A stretch of DNA of 45,777 nt from Anaerolineaceae bacterium (lineage in GTDB: Bacteria; Chloroflexota; Anaerolineae; Anaerolineales; Anaerolineaceae), in assembly GCA_018060515.1 (NCBI GenBank), contig JAGOVY010000002.1:1-45777 (forward strand), given 5' to 3'. How positions within the stretch are numbered: position 1 is the stretch's first letter; every line of letters starts with the position of its first letter. Made by a program: the position numbers and the translations under genes. Positions 33,381 through 40,389 of this stretch are shown here, in pieces. The notes below the pieces were generated by a model. That model did not search any database. It was not told where the DNA came from and saw only the letters and a list, made by a program, of their open reading frames with translations.

Positions 33381-34280
33381 ATGGCTATTCCCAGTTATGA
33401 AGAAATGATGTTGCCCTTATTGACCTTCGCCAGAGACAGAAAAGAGCATTCTTTAGGCGAAGCACTGAACCATATCAAAGAAGAGTTCGATTTAAACATT
33501 GAAGATAGTTCTGTTAAGTTAAAAAGCGGCAGACAAACTGTGGTAGAAAACCGGGCCGGTTGGGCTAGAACTTACTTGAAAAAAGCTGGCTTGTTGGAAT
33601 CACCGCAGCGAGGGCTCTTTATAATCACGGAAAGAGGTCTTCAAGTATTACGAGACAACCCTTCTGAAATCACGGATAAGTATTTGATGCAATTTACCGA
33701 GTTTCAAGATTTTCAAAAAAGCCACAAGAAACAGAAACCTGGGACTGATATTAATAAAAGTAAGACTCCCATGGAAATGCTGGAAGAAGGTTATGAAACG
33801 CTTAGAAGCACCCTTGCAGACGATTTACTGTCGAACATCGCCAAGTGTTCTCCTTCATTTTTCGAAAACTTGGTGGTTGAATTGCTTGTCGCGATGGGGT
33901 ACGGCGGTTCGATAAACGATGCAGGTCAAACCGTTGGTAAATCTGGAGACGGTGGCATTGATGGGATTATTAAAGAAGACAAGTTAGGATTGGATGTTGT
34001 TTATATTCAAGCAAAGCGATGGGGAGCTCCGGTTGGGGCTAGGGAAATTAGAAATTTTGTTGGAGCACTTGCCGGTCAAAAAGCAAATAAAGGGGTGTTC
34101 ATCACGACATCGAATTTTTCGAAAGAGGCGAAGGATTACGTTCAAAATATTCAGCAAAAAGTAATATTACTTGATGGTCAGCAACTAGCTCAACTGATGA
34201 TCGATTACGATATCGGTGTTTCATTAGAAAAGAAATATCAAATTAAACGGGTAGATCACGATTATTTTGAGTCCCAGTAA
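33381..34280 (+). CDS. mrr: Mrr-type restriction endonuclease
   Basis: Type IV (modification-dependent) restriction enzyme that cleaves methylated foreign DNA. The 299-residue protein has the N-terminal winged-helix Mrr_N domain (YEEMMLPLLTFARDRKEHSL to LFIITERGLQVL). The catalytic domain begins SPSFFENLVVELLVAMGYGG with KSGDGGIDGII (Asp194) and VVYIQAKRW (Gln210, Lys212), the PD-(D/E)xK-type D-QxK motif. AGGAGG before the ATG at 33381 decides the start over an upstream in-frame codon at 33330. No methyltransferase or specificity gene is near. The gene is AT-richer than its neighbours, suggesting acquisition. Confidence 0.92.
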   Translation: MAIPSYEEMMLPLLTFARDRKEHSLGEALNHIKEEFDLNIEDSSVKLKSGRQTVVENRAGWARTYLKKAGLLESPQRGLFIITERGLQVLRDNPSEITDKYLMQFTEFQDFQKSHKKQKPGTDINKSKTPMEMLEEGYETLRSTLADDLLSNIAKCSPSFFENLVVELLVAMGYGGSINDAGQTVGKSGDGGIDGIIKEDKLGLDVVYIQAKRWGAPVGAREIRNFVGALAGQKANKGVFITTSNFSKEAKDYVQNIQQKVILLDGQQLAQLMIDYDIGVSLEKKYQIKRVDHDYFESQ

Positions 34281-34512
34281 TTATGAAACTATTAGCCTGA
34301 TATTAATAATTGGATGAACTCTGTTTGTTTGAAGAAATGTTTTCCTTATTTGCTTTGGAAAAACTCTACTCACTGACCCATGATAAGTTTTTAGCTGACT
34401 TTGCGTGGGTACATATCTGCGCTGCTCATTTTCTATCACTTATTTGTAGGTTGTGTTCAGTTTAAGAACGGATCTTACAAACTTGGTGAGGGTTCCCCTG
34501 CGCAATGAACGG
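34281..34512. other. AT-rich gap after mrr
   Basis: No convincing gene. A 42-codon frame (34337-34465) lacks a ribosome site and resembles nothing known. It lies between the converging mrr and DUF4256 genes; no clear terminator is seen. Confidence 0.4.
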
Positions 34513-35064
34513 TCACACCCGCAGCACGCCACGAAAGCCGCGCGCAGCATAATATGAATCGGCACCGTTGTGGTAAACAAACACCCGCCCAAATCGGTAA
34601 TCGCCAAAGAGCGCCCCTCCCAGTGAGCGTACCGCGTCTGGCGTTTTGAGCCAGCTGGAAGTTTTCATGTCGAAGTTTCCCAGTTGCTGCAGCCCACGGT
34701 ATTGCGCTTCATCCAGAAGCTCTATGCCCATGGCGGCAGCCATATCCATTGCGCTGTCAGCGGGTTTGTGCATCTTACGCGCATCCAGTGCGGCGCGGTC
34801 ATAACAAACATTACGCCGCCCGGCAGGGCTTTCAGGTGAACAATCGAAAAAGAGGATTTCACCCGTGGTCTCGTCAACGCCCACCACATCGGGCTCACCG
34901 CCGCTGGCTTCCATCTGATCGAGAGACCAAAGCTTCGAGGTGTCCTTCTCCAGCCTGGAGAGTACGCCTTTCCAGTGCATAGTAGGGTGCCGCTGCATGT
35001 TGGTTTCAAAGCGTCTGGCAAGCAGGCTCATCAGATCCGTATTAATAAGAGTGTTTTTGTCCAT
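34513..35064 (-). CDS. DUF4256 family protein
   Basis: Soluble protein of 183 residues that clearly belongs to DUF4256; function unknown. Highly conserved stretches are LWSLDQMEASGGEPDVVG, FFDCSPESPAGRRNVCYD, DMAAAMGIELLDEAQYR, KTSSWLKTPDAVRSLGGALF and VFVYHNGADSYYAARGFRG. The conserved Cys, Asp and Arg residues suggest an enzyme, but this is inference. There is no Shine-Dalgarno. A promoter with -35 TTGACA and -10 TAAAAT ends six bases before the ATG, so the message is probably leaderless. It is a single-gene unit. Confidence 0.9.
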   Translation of the reverse strand: MDKNTLINTDLMSLLARRFETNMQRHPTMHWKGVLSRLEKDTSKLWSLDQMEASGGEPDVVGVDETTGEILFFDCSPESPAGRRNVCYDRAALDARKMHKPADSAMDMAAAMGIELLDEAQYRGLQQLGNFDMKTSSWLKTPDAVRSLGGALFGDYRFGRVFVYHNGADSYYAARGFRGVLRV

Positions 35065-35070
35065 AATTTG

Positions 35071-35100
35071 ATTTTACATCGTCAGAGATGTGTTTGTCAA
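35071..35100 (-). promoter_or_regulatory. Promoter of the DUF4256 gene, leaderless arrangement
   Basis: On the minus strand TTGACA (35095-35100) and TAAAAT (35071-35076) are separated by 18 bases; the -10 ends six bases before the ATG. The predicted transcription start coincides with the start codon. Confidence 0.7.
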
Positions 35101-35124
35101 TCCTTTATCTTGGGAATGAGGAAC

Positions 35125-35150
35125 AAAAAAACGCCCTGAAGGGCGTTTTT
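35125..35150 (-). terminator. tRNA-Asn terminator
   Basis: CGCCC (35132-35136) and GGGCG (35141-35145) form a compact stem around TGAA, extended by A-T pairs, with a long T-run on both strands. It lies just beyond the 3' end of tRNA-Asn. Confidence 0.82.
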
Positions 35151-35155
35151 TGTTT

Positions 35156-35231
35156 TGGCTCCTCGTCGAAGACTCGAACTTCGAACCTAGCGGTTAACAG
35201 CCGCCCGCTCTGCCGATTGAGCTAACGAGGA
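35156..35231 (-). tRNA. tRNA-Asn, anticodon GTT
   Basis: Cloverleaf on the minus strand: acceptor TCCTCGT/ACGAGGA, D arm with AGCTCAATCGGCAGAGC, anticodon stem GGCGG/CCGCT with loop CTGTTAA (anticodon GTT, at 35196-35198 complement), T arm with GTTCGAG. Discriminator G and an encoded CCA follow (35156-35158). Confidence 0.95.
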
Positions 35232-35242
35232 AAGCTTTATTT

Positions 35243-35270
35243 ATTATAATTCATGCCTACATTGTGTCAA
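35243..35270 (-). promoter_or_regulatory. tRNA-Asn promoter
   Basis: Perfect consensus boxes on the minus strand: TTGACA (35265-35270) and TATAAT (35243-35248), 16 bases apart, 11 bases before the tRNA. Confidence 0.82.
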
Positions 35271-35278
35271 GCAAAATT

Positions 35279-35605
35279 TTATGCTCCCAGCAGGCGCGCC
35301 AAAGCCACAAACGCCATGCCCGTCAAAACCGTGCCGAACAGGCTCTTCCGCTTCCACGCTACCAGTGCGGAAGGAATTGCTGCCCATAAGTACAGGTTGT
35401 CCCACGCCAGGTTCAAATCGCCGCCTTCCAAGATCAATTCAGGCAGCAGAAGCGCCGCCAACACCGCCGCCGGAATGTAGCGCAGCCATGCCGTTAAAAA
35501 CGGCGGCAGACTGCGTCCGCGCAGCAGCAAGGCAGGGAAAAGCCTTGGCAGGTAGGTGACCAGCGCCATACCGATAATGGTGATTAACAGCGTTTGGTTT
35601 GCCAT
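35279..35605 (-). CDS. azlD: AzlD-family branched-chain amino acid exporter subunit
   Basis: Small membrane partner of AzlC, 108 residues with about four hydrophobic segments. The motif ALVTYLPRLFPALLLRGR near the N-terminus is typical of AzlD. Together the pair exports leucine, isoleucine, valine or analogues. The frame continues far upstream inside azlC, but the ATG at 35605, preceded by GGAGCAGG, begins the family N-terminus (MANQTLLITIIGM). It overlaps azlC by 22 bases, so the two are co-translated. Confidence 0.88.
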   Translation of the reverse strand: MANQTLLITIIGMALVTYLPRLFPALLLRGRSLPPFLTAWLRYIPAAVLAALLLPELILEGGDLNLAWDNLYLWAAIPSALVAWKRKSLFGTVLTGMAFVALARLLGA

Positions 35606-36288
35606 TGTTCCCAACCTGCTCCCACCGCAGCCGCAACAACCGCCGCCAGAATCACATTCCATTGGGTCAGTCCGGTGCTCCAGATAAGTATGGAGAGAAC
35701 CGCCGCTATCAGCGCGACCGCCACATAGAGACTCCCCCGCAGTTGCATAATCAACAGCGCAATAAACATGGCTGGAAGCGCATAATCCAGCCCCAACGGG
35801 CGCACATCTCGAATGAGACCACCTGCCAGAACTCCTAAGAGGGAACCCAACACCCACGCAAAGTGGCATACCAGGTTAATGTGTATGGCGATCCCGGGTG
35901 CCGGGTCTCCATGCTTAAAACGCAGGCTGTGTACACCGAAGGTTTCATCGGTCAACTCAAAGCAAAAACCCGCCACCTGCCCCCTATACCATAGGTTCAT
36001 ATAGGGCGAAAGAGAGGCTGACATCAGCATGTGGCGCAAATTCACAATCAGGGTCGTGGCGATAATTGCCCACGGATTGAGACCCTGTACAATCAACCCC
36101 ACTGCCACCAATTGGGCAGAGCCGGCAAACACGATCAGAGACATCAGCAGCGTGTTGAATATACTCATGCCCGCACCTGCCGCCAGCACGCCGTAGGCAA
36201 ACCCAATGGGCAGGTACCCCAACACCACCGGAAAAGCAGGTGAGAGATCTTTGATCCACAGCTTGAAAGTTCTTTCTGTTTGTTTCAT
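35584..36288 (-). CDS. azlC: AzlC-family branched-chain amino acid exporter subunit
   Basis: Large membrane subunit of the AzlCD exporter, 234 residues with about seven hydrophobic segments. The family signature covers LGYLPIGFAYGVLAAGAGMS, VFAGSAQLVAVGL and LIVNLRHMLMSASLSPY, including the conserved NLRHxLMS. FELTDETFG follows. The ribosome site is weak. It lies upstream of azlD in a two-gene operon and diverges from the deoxynucleoside kinase gene. Confidence 0.9.
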   Translation of the reverse strand: MKQTERTFKLWIKDLSPAFPVVLGYLPIGFAYGVLAAGAGMSIFNTLLMSLIVFAGSAQLVAVGLIVQGLNPWAIIATTLIVNLRHMLMSASLSPYMNLWYRGQVAGFCFELTDETFGVHSLRFKHGDPAPGIAIHINLVCHFAWVLGSLLGVLAGGLIRDVRPLGLDYALPAMFIALLIMQLRGSLYVAVALIAAVLSILIWSTGLTQWNVILAAVVAAAVGAGWEQWQTKRC

Positions 36289-36443
36289 CTGAATGCCGAA
36301 TTGATTAAGGCTGGATTATACCTTCTGAGACAGATTCTGCGGGTTAATTTAGCCATGTTTTACTGGTTTATCCATTCGGGATTTCTTACTTCAAATCAAA
36401 ATTTAGCATTCATACTGCAACGAAAATTTTTTTACTCTCGATG

Positions 36444-36449
36444 TTATAA
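36444..36449 (+). promoter_or_regulatory. -10 box of the first deoxynucleoside kinase gene
   Basis: TATAAT in CGATGTTATAATTTTTAATC, about 33 bases before the ATG at 36483. The -35 is weak. Confidence 0.45.
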
Positions 36450-36482
36450 TTTTTAATCCAAACCATTTCCCATGAGGCGGAT

Positions 36483-37142
36483 ATGAAAAAGTACATTGCA
36501 GTTGCGGGCAACATCGGTGTAGGAAAGTCCACCCTGGTGGAATTGATCAGCGAGCGGTTGGAATGTACTCCCTTTTATGAACCGGTAGCCGAAAACCCCT
36601 ATCTTTCTGATTTCTACAAAGACATGCCCTCGTGGAGTTTTCATTCTCAGATTTTCTTTCTCACCCATCGACTAAGGATTCATCAGGATTTGCTGCGATC
36701 GTCCGGTTCGGTCATTCAAGACCGCAGTATCTACGAAGATGCGGAGGTCTTTGCCCAAAATCTCTTCCTGCAGAAGCACATCAGCGAACGCGATTATGCC
36801 ACCTATCGTTCACTCTATCGCACGCTGGCCGAGTATCTTGCTCCTCCTGACCTGGTAATTTACCTGAGGGCTTCTGTTCCTACCCTATTAAAGAGAATTG
36901 AACAGCGTAACCGTGATTATGAACTCAGTATTGAGCCAGATTATCTTGCCCAGTTGAATTCTTTATACGAGAACTGGATCACACACTTTACCCTGTGCCC
37001 TGTATTGACTGTACCTTCAGATGACCTGGATTATGTTGCTCACTCCCGGCATTTGGAATTAATCATTACCAAAGTTAAAGAAAAACTCACCGGTAAAGAA
37101 GAAGTTATCTTCACCCGTGAAGAAGCCGACGCAGCCGATTAA
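36483..37142 (+). CDS. Deoxynucleoside kinase (dAdo/dGuo/dCyd kinase family), copy 1
   Basis: Salvage enzyme that phosphorylates deoxynucleosides. The 219-residue protein has P-loop GNIGVGKST (9-17), substrate-site YEPVAENPYL and FFLTHR, the catalytic DRSIYED (Asp80-Arg81-Ser82) and the lid RIEQRNRDYE. The preferred base cannot be stated. GAGGCGGAT precedes the ATG. A paralogue is encoded at 38937-39572 on the opposite strand, on the other side of the DnaA-box region. Confidence 0.9.
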   Translation: MKKYIAVAGNIGVGKSTLVELISERLECTPFYEPVAENPYLSDFYKDMPSWSFHSQIFFLTHRLRIHQDLLRSSGSVIQDRSIYEDAEVFAQNLFLQKHISERDYATYRSLYRTLAEYLAPPDLVIYLRASVPTLLKRIEQRNRDYELSIEPDYLAQLNSLYENWITHFTLCPVLTVPSDDLDYVAHSRHLELIITKVKEKLTGKEEVIFTREEADAAD

Positions 37143-37179
37143 CTGTGTTAGGTATTAGTCCCGCTTAATCTAACTCGAC

Positions 37180-37446
37180 TCAGGGCTTGGGGTCGATAAC
37201 GAATTTAATCGCGGTGCGCACCTTTTCTTCAATTTCAACTTCCACAAATTCAGGCACACACATTATCAATATGCCGTCTTCTTCAAGGTAGCTCTTGGCA
37301 AGTACTATTGCCTTGACCGCTTGGTTGACAGCTCCTGCACCAATGGCTTGAATATCCACGTGTTTGTGTTCTCGCATTACTCCGGCAATGGCTCCGGCTA
37401 CCGCTGCTGTGCGGGAATTCGCTTTGACTTTGATGATATCTACCAT
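37180..37446 (-). CDS. spoVS: Stage V sporulation protein S homologue
   Basis: Small DNA/RNA-binding-like (Alba-fold) protein of 88 residues, nearly all one SpoVS domain: KVKANSRTAAVAGAIAGVMR, VDIQAIGAGAVNQAVKAIV and VPEFVEVEIEEKVRTAIKFV. In Bacillus SpoVS affects sporulation and septation; homologues are common in non-sporulating Chloroflexota and Thermus, where the role is unclear. GGAAGAGG stands before the ATG. The gene reads away from the DnaA-box region. Confidence 0.93.
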   Translation of the reverse strand: MVDIIKVKANSRTAAVAGAIAGVMREHKHVDIQAIGAGAVNQAVKAIVLAKSYLEEDGILIMCVPEFVEVEIEEKVRTAIKFVIDPKP

Positions 37447-37932
37447 TTTCTACCTCTTCCGGAACTATGGTGTTCAACGAGCAAAATTGAAAGAAAACCA
37501 AAAAGTCAGTTTTATTGTACACAATTCGAATACTGAATTCAATCAGTAGTTTACGCCGGTAGTTAACCATATTCTTATTAGGTGTATGTATGTAGCAGTA
37601 GTCGTAGGGGGTGTGGAAATGTGGACAAAAGCTGGAAAAGAGAAATATTCCCTAAATAGAGGGGATAACGAACGCGGAACACTCACATATGGTGCAAGTA
37701 CGTCGAATTCATCTCCATAAGCAAATGTGAATTCTTTGTGGATAAACCGTATTTTTACGAAAAACCACAAAATCCTAATAAACCCGTGGAGAAGCGGTAT
37801 AAACCAACTGTTTTATCAACAGGTTTATCCAGTACTGAGGCAAAGAAATAATGAATAGAGAACAGATTTCTCCACAGAAATCAAAGGATTATCCACAGAA
37901 TAAAGAGTAATTGTTTATAAAAAGTGAATTGG
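37447..37932. other. Gene-free DnaA-box cluster, candidate replication origin
   Basis: No gene in 486 bases. Two perfect DnaA boxes occur: TTATCCACA at 37889-37897 (plus) and its complement TGTGGATAA at 37737-37745. Three sites with one mismatch are at 37620-37628 (TGTGGACAA), 37813-37821 (TTATCAACA) and 37868-37876 (TTCTCCACA). A weaker TTATCCAGT is at 37825-37833. The right end (37840-37930) is AT-rich and could be an unwinding element. This density resembles a bacterial oriC. No dnaA gene is present, and the genes to the right all point toward the cluster, so an origin role is inference. Confidence 0.6.
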
Positions 37933-38925
37933 TTATGCCGATATTCGGTCGAGGGCTTCTTCCGCAGTGTCAATTAGCTGGTCGAGCGCTTCATAGCGTG
38001 CGGCAAGAGAGGCGCTGTCCAATTGCAGCTGGCGGCATATAGCCTGCCAGGCTTTATACTCCTCATCGGTTCGCTGCAGAGCTGCTGCGGCACGTGTCCA
38101 GGTGGAAACCAGCAGCCAGATTGCCGCGGCGGGGTGGGTGGCATAGAGCGCTTTGATCGCATTTTCATAATACGCGCGGCGGAAAGTGGAGAGGCTCACC
38201 GGCGGATTCTTGGCGCCGTTGAGTGTGGTGAAAATGGACCCATAAGACTGCAGCCATTCGGCAAAATTATCATCCGTAACATCGCCGCTGGTGTAAAGGT
38301 TGACGAAGTCAGCAAAAAAACCGCTTATCCTGGCAGCCGAGGCGCGGGCGGGCAGTTCAACCAGCAGGCGGCGTTCGGCAATCGGTGCGCCACTGAAAAC
38401 CGCCACCCCATTGGCCAGGTATTGCAGCGCTTTGAGGTATGCTGTGACGCGTTTGATTCCCTGTGGGATGGTCTCCTCTTGCAGGTCGTTCCAAATCTGG
38501 CGGGCAGGTTCAAGGAAGCTGTTCACGCGTGCATGCACGTTTTCAGGCAGCCAAAACTGGGCGGTGGCAGCAGCGCGAGTGAAATCGTACCAGCGCAAGG
38601 AATCGTACAACACGATGGGAACATTTTCCATCCAGCCGCCGATCCAGGCATTCTGGCGAAGTTTACGCGCTGGCTCAAACTCCTCCTGCTCGTAATGGGC
38701 TATATCAAGGTTTATCTCATGACTCAAGCGAATGATCTCACGACGGCATTCGGGTGGGCGGTTGTGAACGCAAATGAGATCAATATCAGTGATACCCCCG
38801 ATAAAAACATCTTCTTGCAGCAATGACCCAGTGACATAAATGCAGATTATGCCGCGATCTTTTGCCGTCAGTTTGGCAGCGTTCTCGCGGGCGTGATTGA
38901 GCATGAGTTCACGGGTGATACGCAT
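37933..38925 (-). CDS. Nucleotidyltransferase-domain protein
   Basis: Protein of 330 residues with an N-terminal nucleotidyltransferase fold: VTGSLLQEDVFIGGITDIDLICVH gives the GS motif (Gly33-Ser34) and DxD (Asp47, Asp49). The rest is helical and unlike any family I recognise. Relatives include aminoglycoside adenylyltransferases and tRNA or toxin-type nucleotidyltransferases; no specific reaction can be given. AGAGAGG precedes the ATG, 11 bases after the deoxynucleoside kinase stop, so the two are probably co-transcribed. It ends at the DnaA-box region. Confidence 0.7.
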   Translation of the reverse strand: MRITRELMLNHARENAAKLTAKDRGIICIYVTGSLLQEDVFIGGITDIDLICVHNRPPECRREIIRLSHEINLDIAHYEQEEFEPARKLRQNAWIGGWMENVPIVLYDSLRWYDFTRAAATAQFWLPENVHARVNSFLEPARQIWNDLQEETIPQGIKRVTAYLKALQYLANGVAVFSGAPIAERRLLVELPARASAARISGFFADFVNLYTSGDVTDDNFAEWLQSYGSIFTTLNGAKNPPVSLSTFRRAYYENAIKALYATHPAAAIWLLVSTWTRAAAALQRTDEEYKAWQAICRQLQLDSASLAARYEALDQLIDTAEEALDRISA

Positions 38926-38936
38926 AGAAGCCTCTC

Positions 38937-39572
38937 TTATTGAATAGGTAGCTCAGGTTGATAAGGTGCCAGGAGCAGCGATTCGCGAATGCGGCTTTCG
39001 ATAAACTCCAGGTCGGCGGGTCTTTCAATGATATTGAGGTGGTCAGTTTCAATTGTGAGCACATGTGAGGATTGAGGTGAGTTGAGGTAAAAATCATCGT
39101 AGGTACGGTTGACCAGATCAATATAGGCGCGTTCCATCTGTCTTTCATAGGGTCGGTCACGCTGAGCAATGCGCTTCATCAGCGTATCGGTGCTGGCGCG
39201 CAAGTAAACCACCAGATCAGGCGGCACAATTTTTTCAGCCAGCGCCTCTTGAACACTGTAATACATATCCAGTTCGTCGCCCACCAGGTTGATGCGCGCA
39301 AAGAGAGAGTCTTTCTCAAATGTGTAATCACTTATGAGCTGATTCACCTGCGCCAGTCGGTCGCCGATGTTTCGGCGCTGTTGGTGGTAACGGCTTAGGA
39401 GGAAGAAGATTTGCGTCTGAAAGGCGTAACGCGTGCGGTCAGCGTAAAAATTACTCAGAAAAGGGTTTTCTTCAAAGACTTCAAGAACCAGCTCCGCCTC
39501 AAACAGCGTTTGCAGCTGCCTGGCGAGCGTTGTTTTACCAACCCCAATGACGCCTTCAATCGCAAAATACAT
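38937..39572 (-). CDS. Deoxynucleoside kinase family protein, copy 2
   Basis: Second deoxynucleoside kinase, 211 residues. It has P-loop EGVIGVGKTT (6-15), FEENPFLSNFYAD and QIFFLLSRYHQ, and the lid RIAQRDRPYE. Where copy 1 has DRS this protein has SDYTFEKD (81-88), the form found in the bacterial deoxyguanosine/deoxyadenosine kinase branch. The two enzymes therefore probably differ in substrate. A -10 TATATT preceded by TGG lies at 39631-39636 (complement). It is followed after 11 bases by the nucleotidyltransferase gene. Confidence 0.88.
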   Translation of the reverse strand: MYFAIEGVIGVGKTTLARQLQTLFEAELVLEVFEENPFLSNFYADRTRYAFQTQIFFLLSRYHQQRRNIGDRLAQVNQLISDYTFEKDSLFARINLVGDELDMYYSVQEALAEKIVPPDLVVYLRASTDTLMKRIAQRDRPYERQMERAYIDLVNRTYDDFYLNSPQSSHVLTIETDHLNIIERPADLEFIESRIRESLLLAPYQPELPIQ

Positions 39573-39630
39573 GAATCGCTTCTAATCCAGTTCTCCGCTC
39601 TGCGGCGGGATGTGATGGTGTTGAAATTAA

Positions 39631-39636
39631 AATATA
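39631..39636 (-). promoter_or_regulatory. -10 box of the second deoxynucleoside kinase gene
   Basis: Minus-strand TATATT with TGG just upstream (extended -10), about 58 bases before the ATG. No clear -35. Confidence 0.45.
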
Positions 39637-39680
39637 CCATACATTACTTACGCGGGGGCGAGGGAGCCCCTTGACCGACA

Positions 39681-40250
39681 TCACAAGCGCCAATATTCGC
39701 CGCCGCCACCCTCTCGCGCCATCATTTTGAACCCCACCAGGTCGCGCCGCAGAGTAGCGGTATCTGAGTTGAATTGTGAGAGTAGATCGTTCACTTCTTT
39801 TTCGGTATATCGGCGCCCATGTTCAAATGCACTGAGGGTATAGCGCAGCAGTACCAGCTGTTTCTTCTCCTGCGACGGGAAAGAGGTAATCCGTCCGTCG
39901 CTGTCAACGAAGGCTTTCATTACTTTACGCTCAAACGCTTCTTCTGGCGTATCTTGAGCCAAACTGGCAATGGTTTCTCTGCGTAAAAACAGCTGCGACA
40001 TCTTGCTCAGTTGGTCAGTATCCAGCGAGTAAATAGAAAAATGCCCTTCAGCGCGCGCAGAGACCAAGCTGCTCTTTGAGAGGCGCGCCAGGTGGTGAGA
40101 GGTGGTAGCTTCGCTTAAGCCCAAGGTTGCGGCTAAATCACCTACTGACATTGCTTTATGCGCCAGCAGCCCGATAATCTTCAGCCGGTTGGCATCCGCC
40201 AATGTCTTAAAAAAATTAAGCAGCGCGGCAGCTTGTTCCTGGTCTGTCAT
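39681..40250 (-). CDS. ArsR-family regulator with DUF2087 domain
   Basis: Transcription regulator of 189 residues. The first 90 form an ArsR-type winged helix (FFKTLADANRLKIIGLLAHK, GLSEATTSHHLARLSKSSLV). It lacks the CVC metal site, so it does not sense arsenic in the classical way. The C-terminal DUF2087 domain (DGRITSFPSQEKKQLVLLRY, FEHGRRYTEKEVNDLL, LVGFKMMAREGGGGEYWR) occurs in a set of ArsR-like regulators. AAAGGAG precedes the ATG. An inverted repeat at its promoter suggests self-regulation. Confidence 0.88.
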   Translation of the reverse strand: MTDQEQAAALLNFFKTLADANRLKIIGLLAHKAMSVGDLAATLGLSEATTSHHLARLSKSSLVSARAEGHFSIYSLDTDQLSKMSQLFLRRETIASLAQDTPEEAFERKVMKAFVDSDGRITSFPSQEKKQLVLLRYTLSAFEHGRRYTEKEVNDLLSQFNSDTATLRRDLVGFKMMAREGGGGEYWRL

Positions 40251-40282
40251 TGTTGACTCCTTTTAATTAGACGTATATCGAA

Positions 40283-40301
40283 TTGATTTTACCATAATCA
40301 A
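40283..40301. promoter_or_regulatory. Inverted repeat over the promoter of the ArsR/DUF2087 gene
   Basis: TTGATT (40283-40288) and AATCAA (40296-40301) form a 6-bp inverted repeat with a 7-base spacer. The minus-strand -10-like TAAAAT (40286-40291) is inside it. It is a candidate operator for the regulator itself. Confidence 0.4.
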
Positions 40302-40314
40302 AATAATGATCGAT

Positions 40315-40352
40315 AAAAAAACGAATCCCGCTATTTTACTGGCAGCGGGATT
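40315..40352 (-). terminator. Terminator of the M3 peptidase gene
   Basis: On the minus strand AATCCCGCT and AGCGGGATT (40344-40352 and 40324-40332) form a 9-bp stem followed by CG and seven T. Confidence 0.85.
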
Positions 40353-40389
40353 TGGTCTTCAAAAGATGAGGCTTCTGACAAAGCGTAGA

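Noticed and set aside
34337-34465. 42-codon frame between mrr and the DUF4256 gene
   Set aside because: No ribosome site or recognisable motif; consistent with chance in AT-rich sequence.
39655-39672. Stem GGGGC/GCCCC as terminator of the ArsR/DUF2087 gene
   Set aside because: Short stem without a T-run on either strand.
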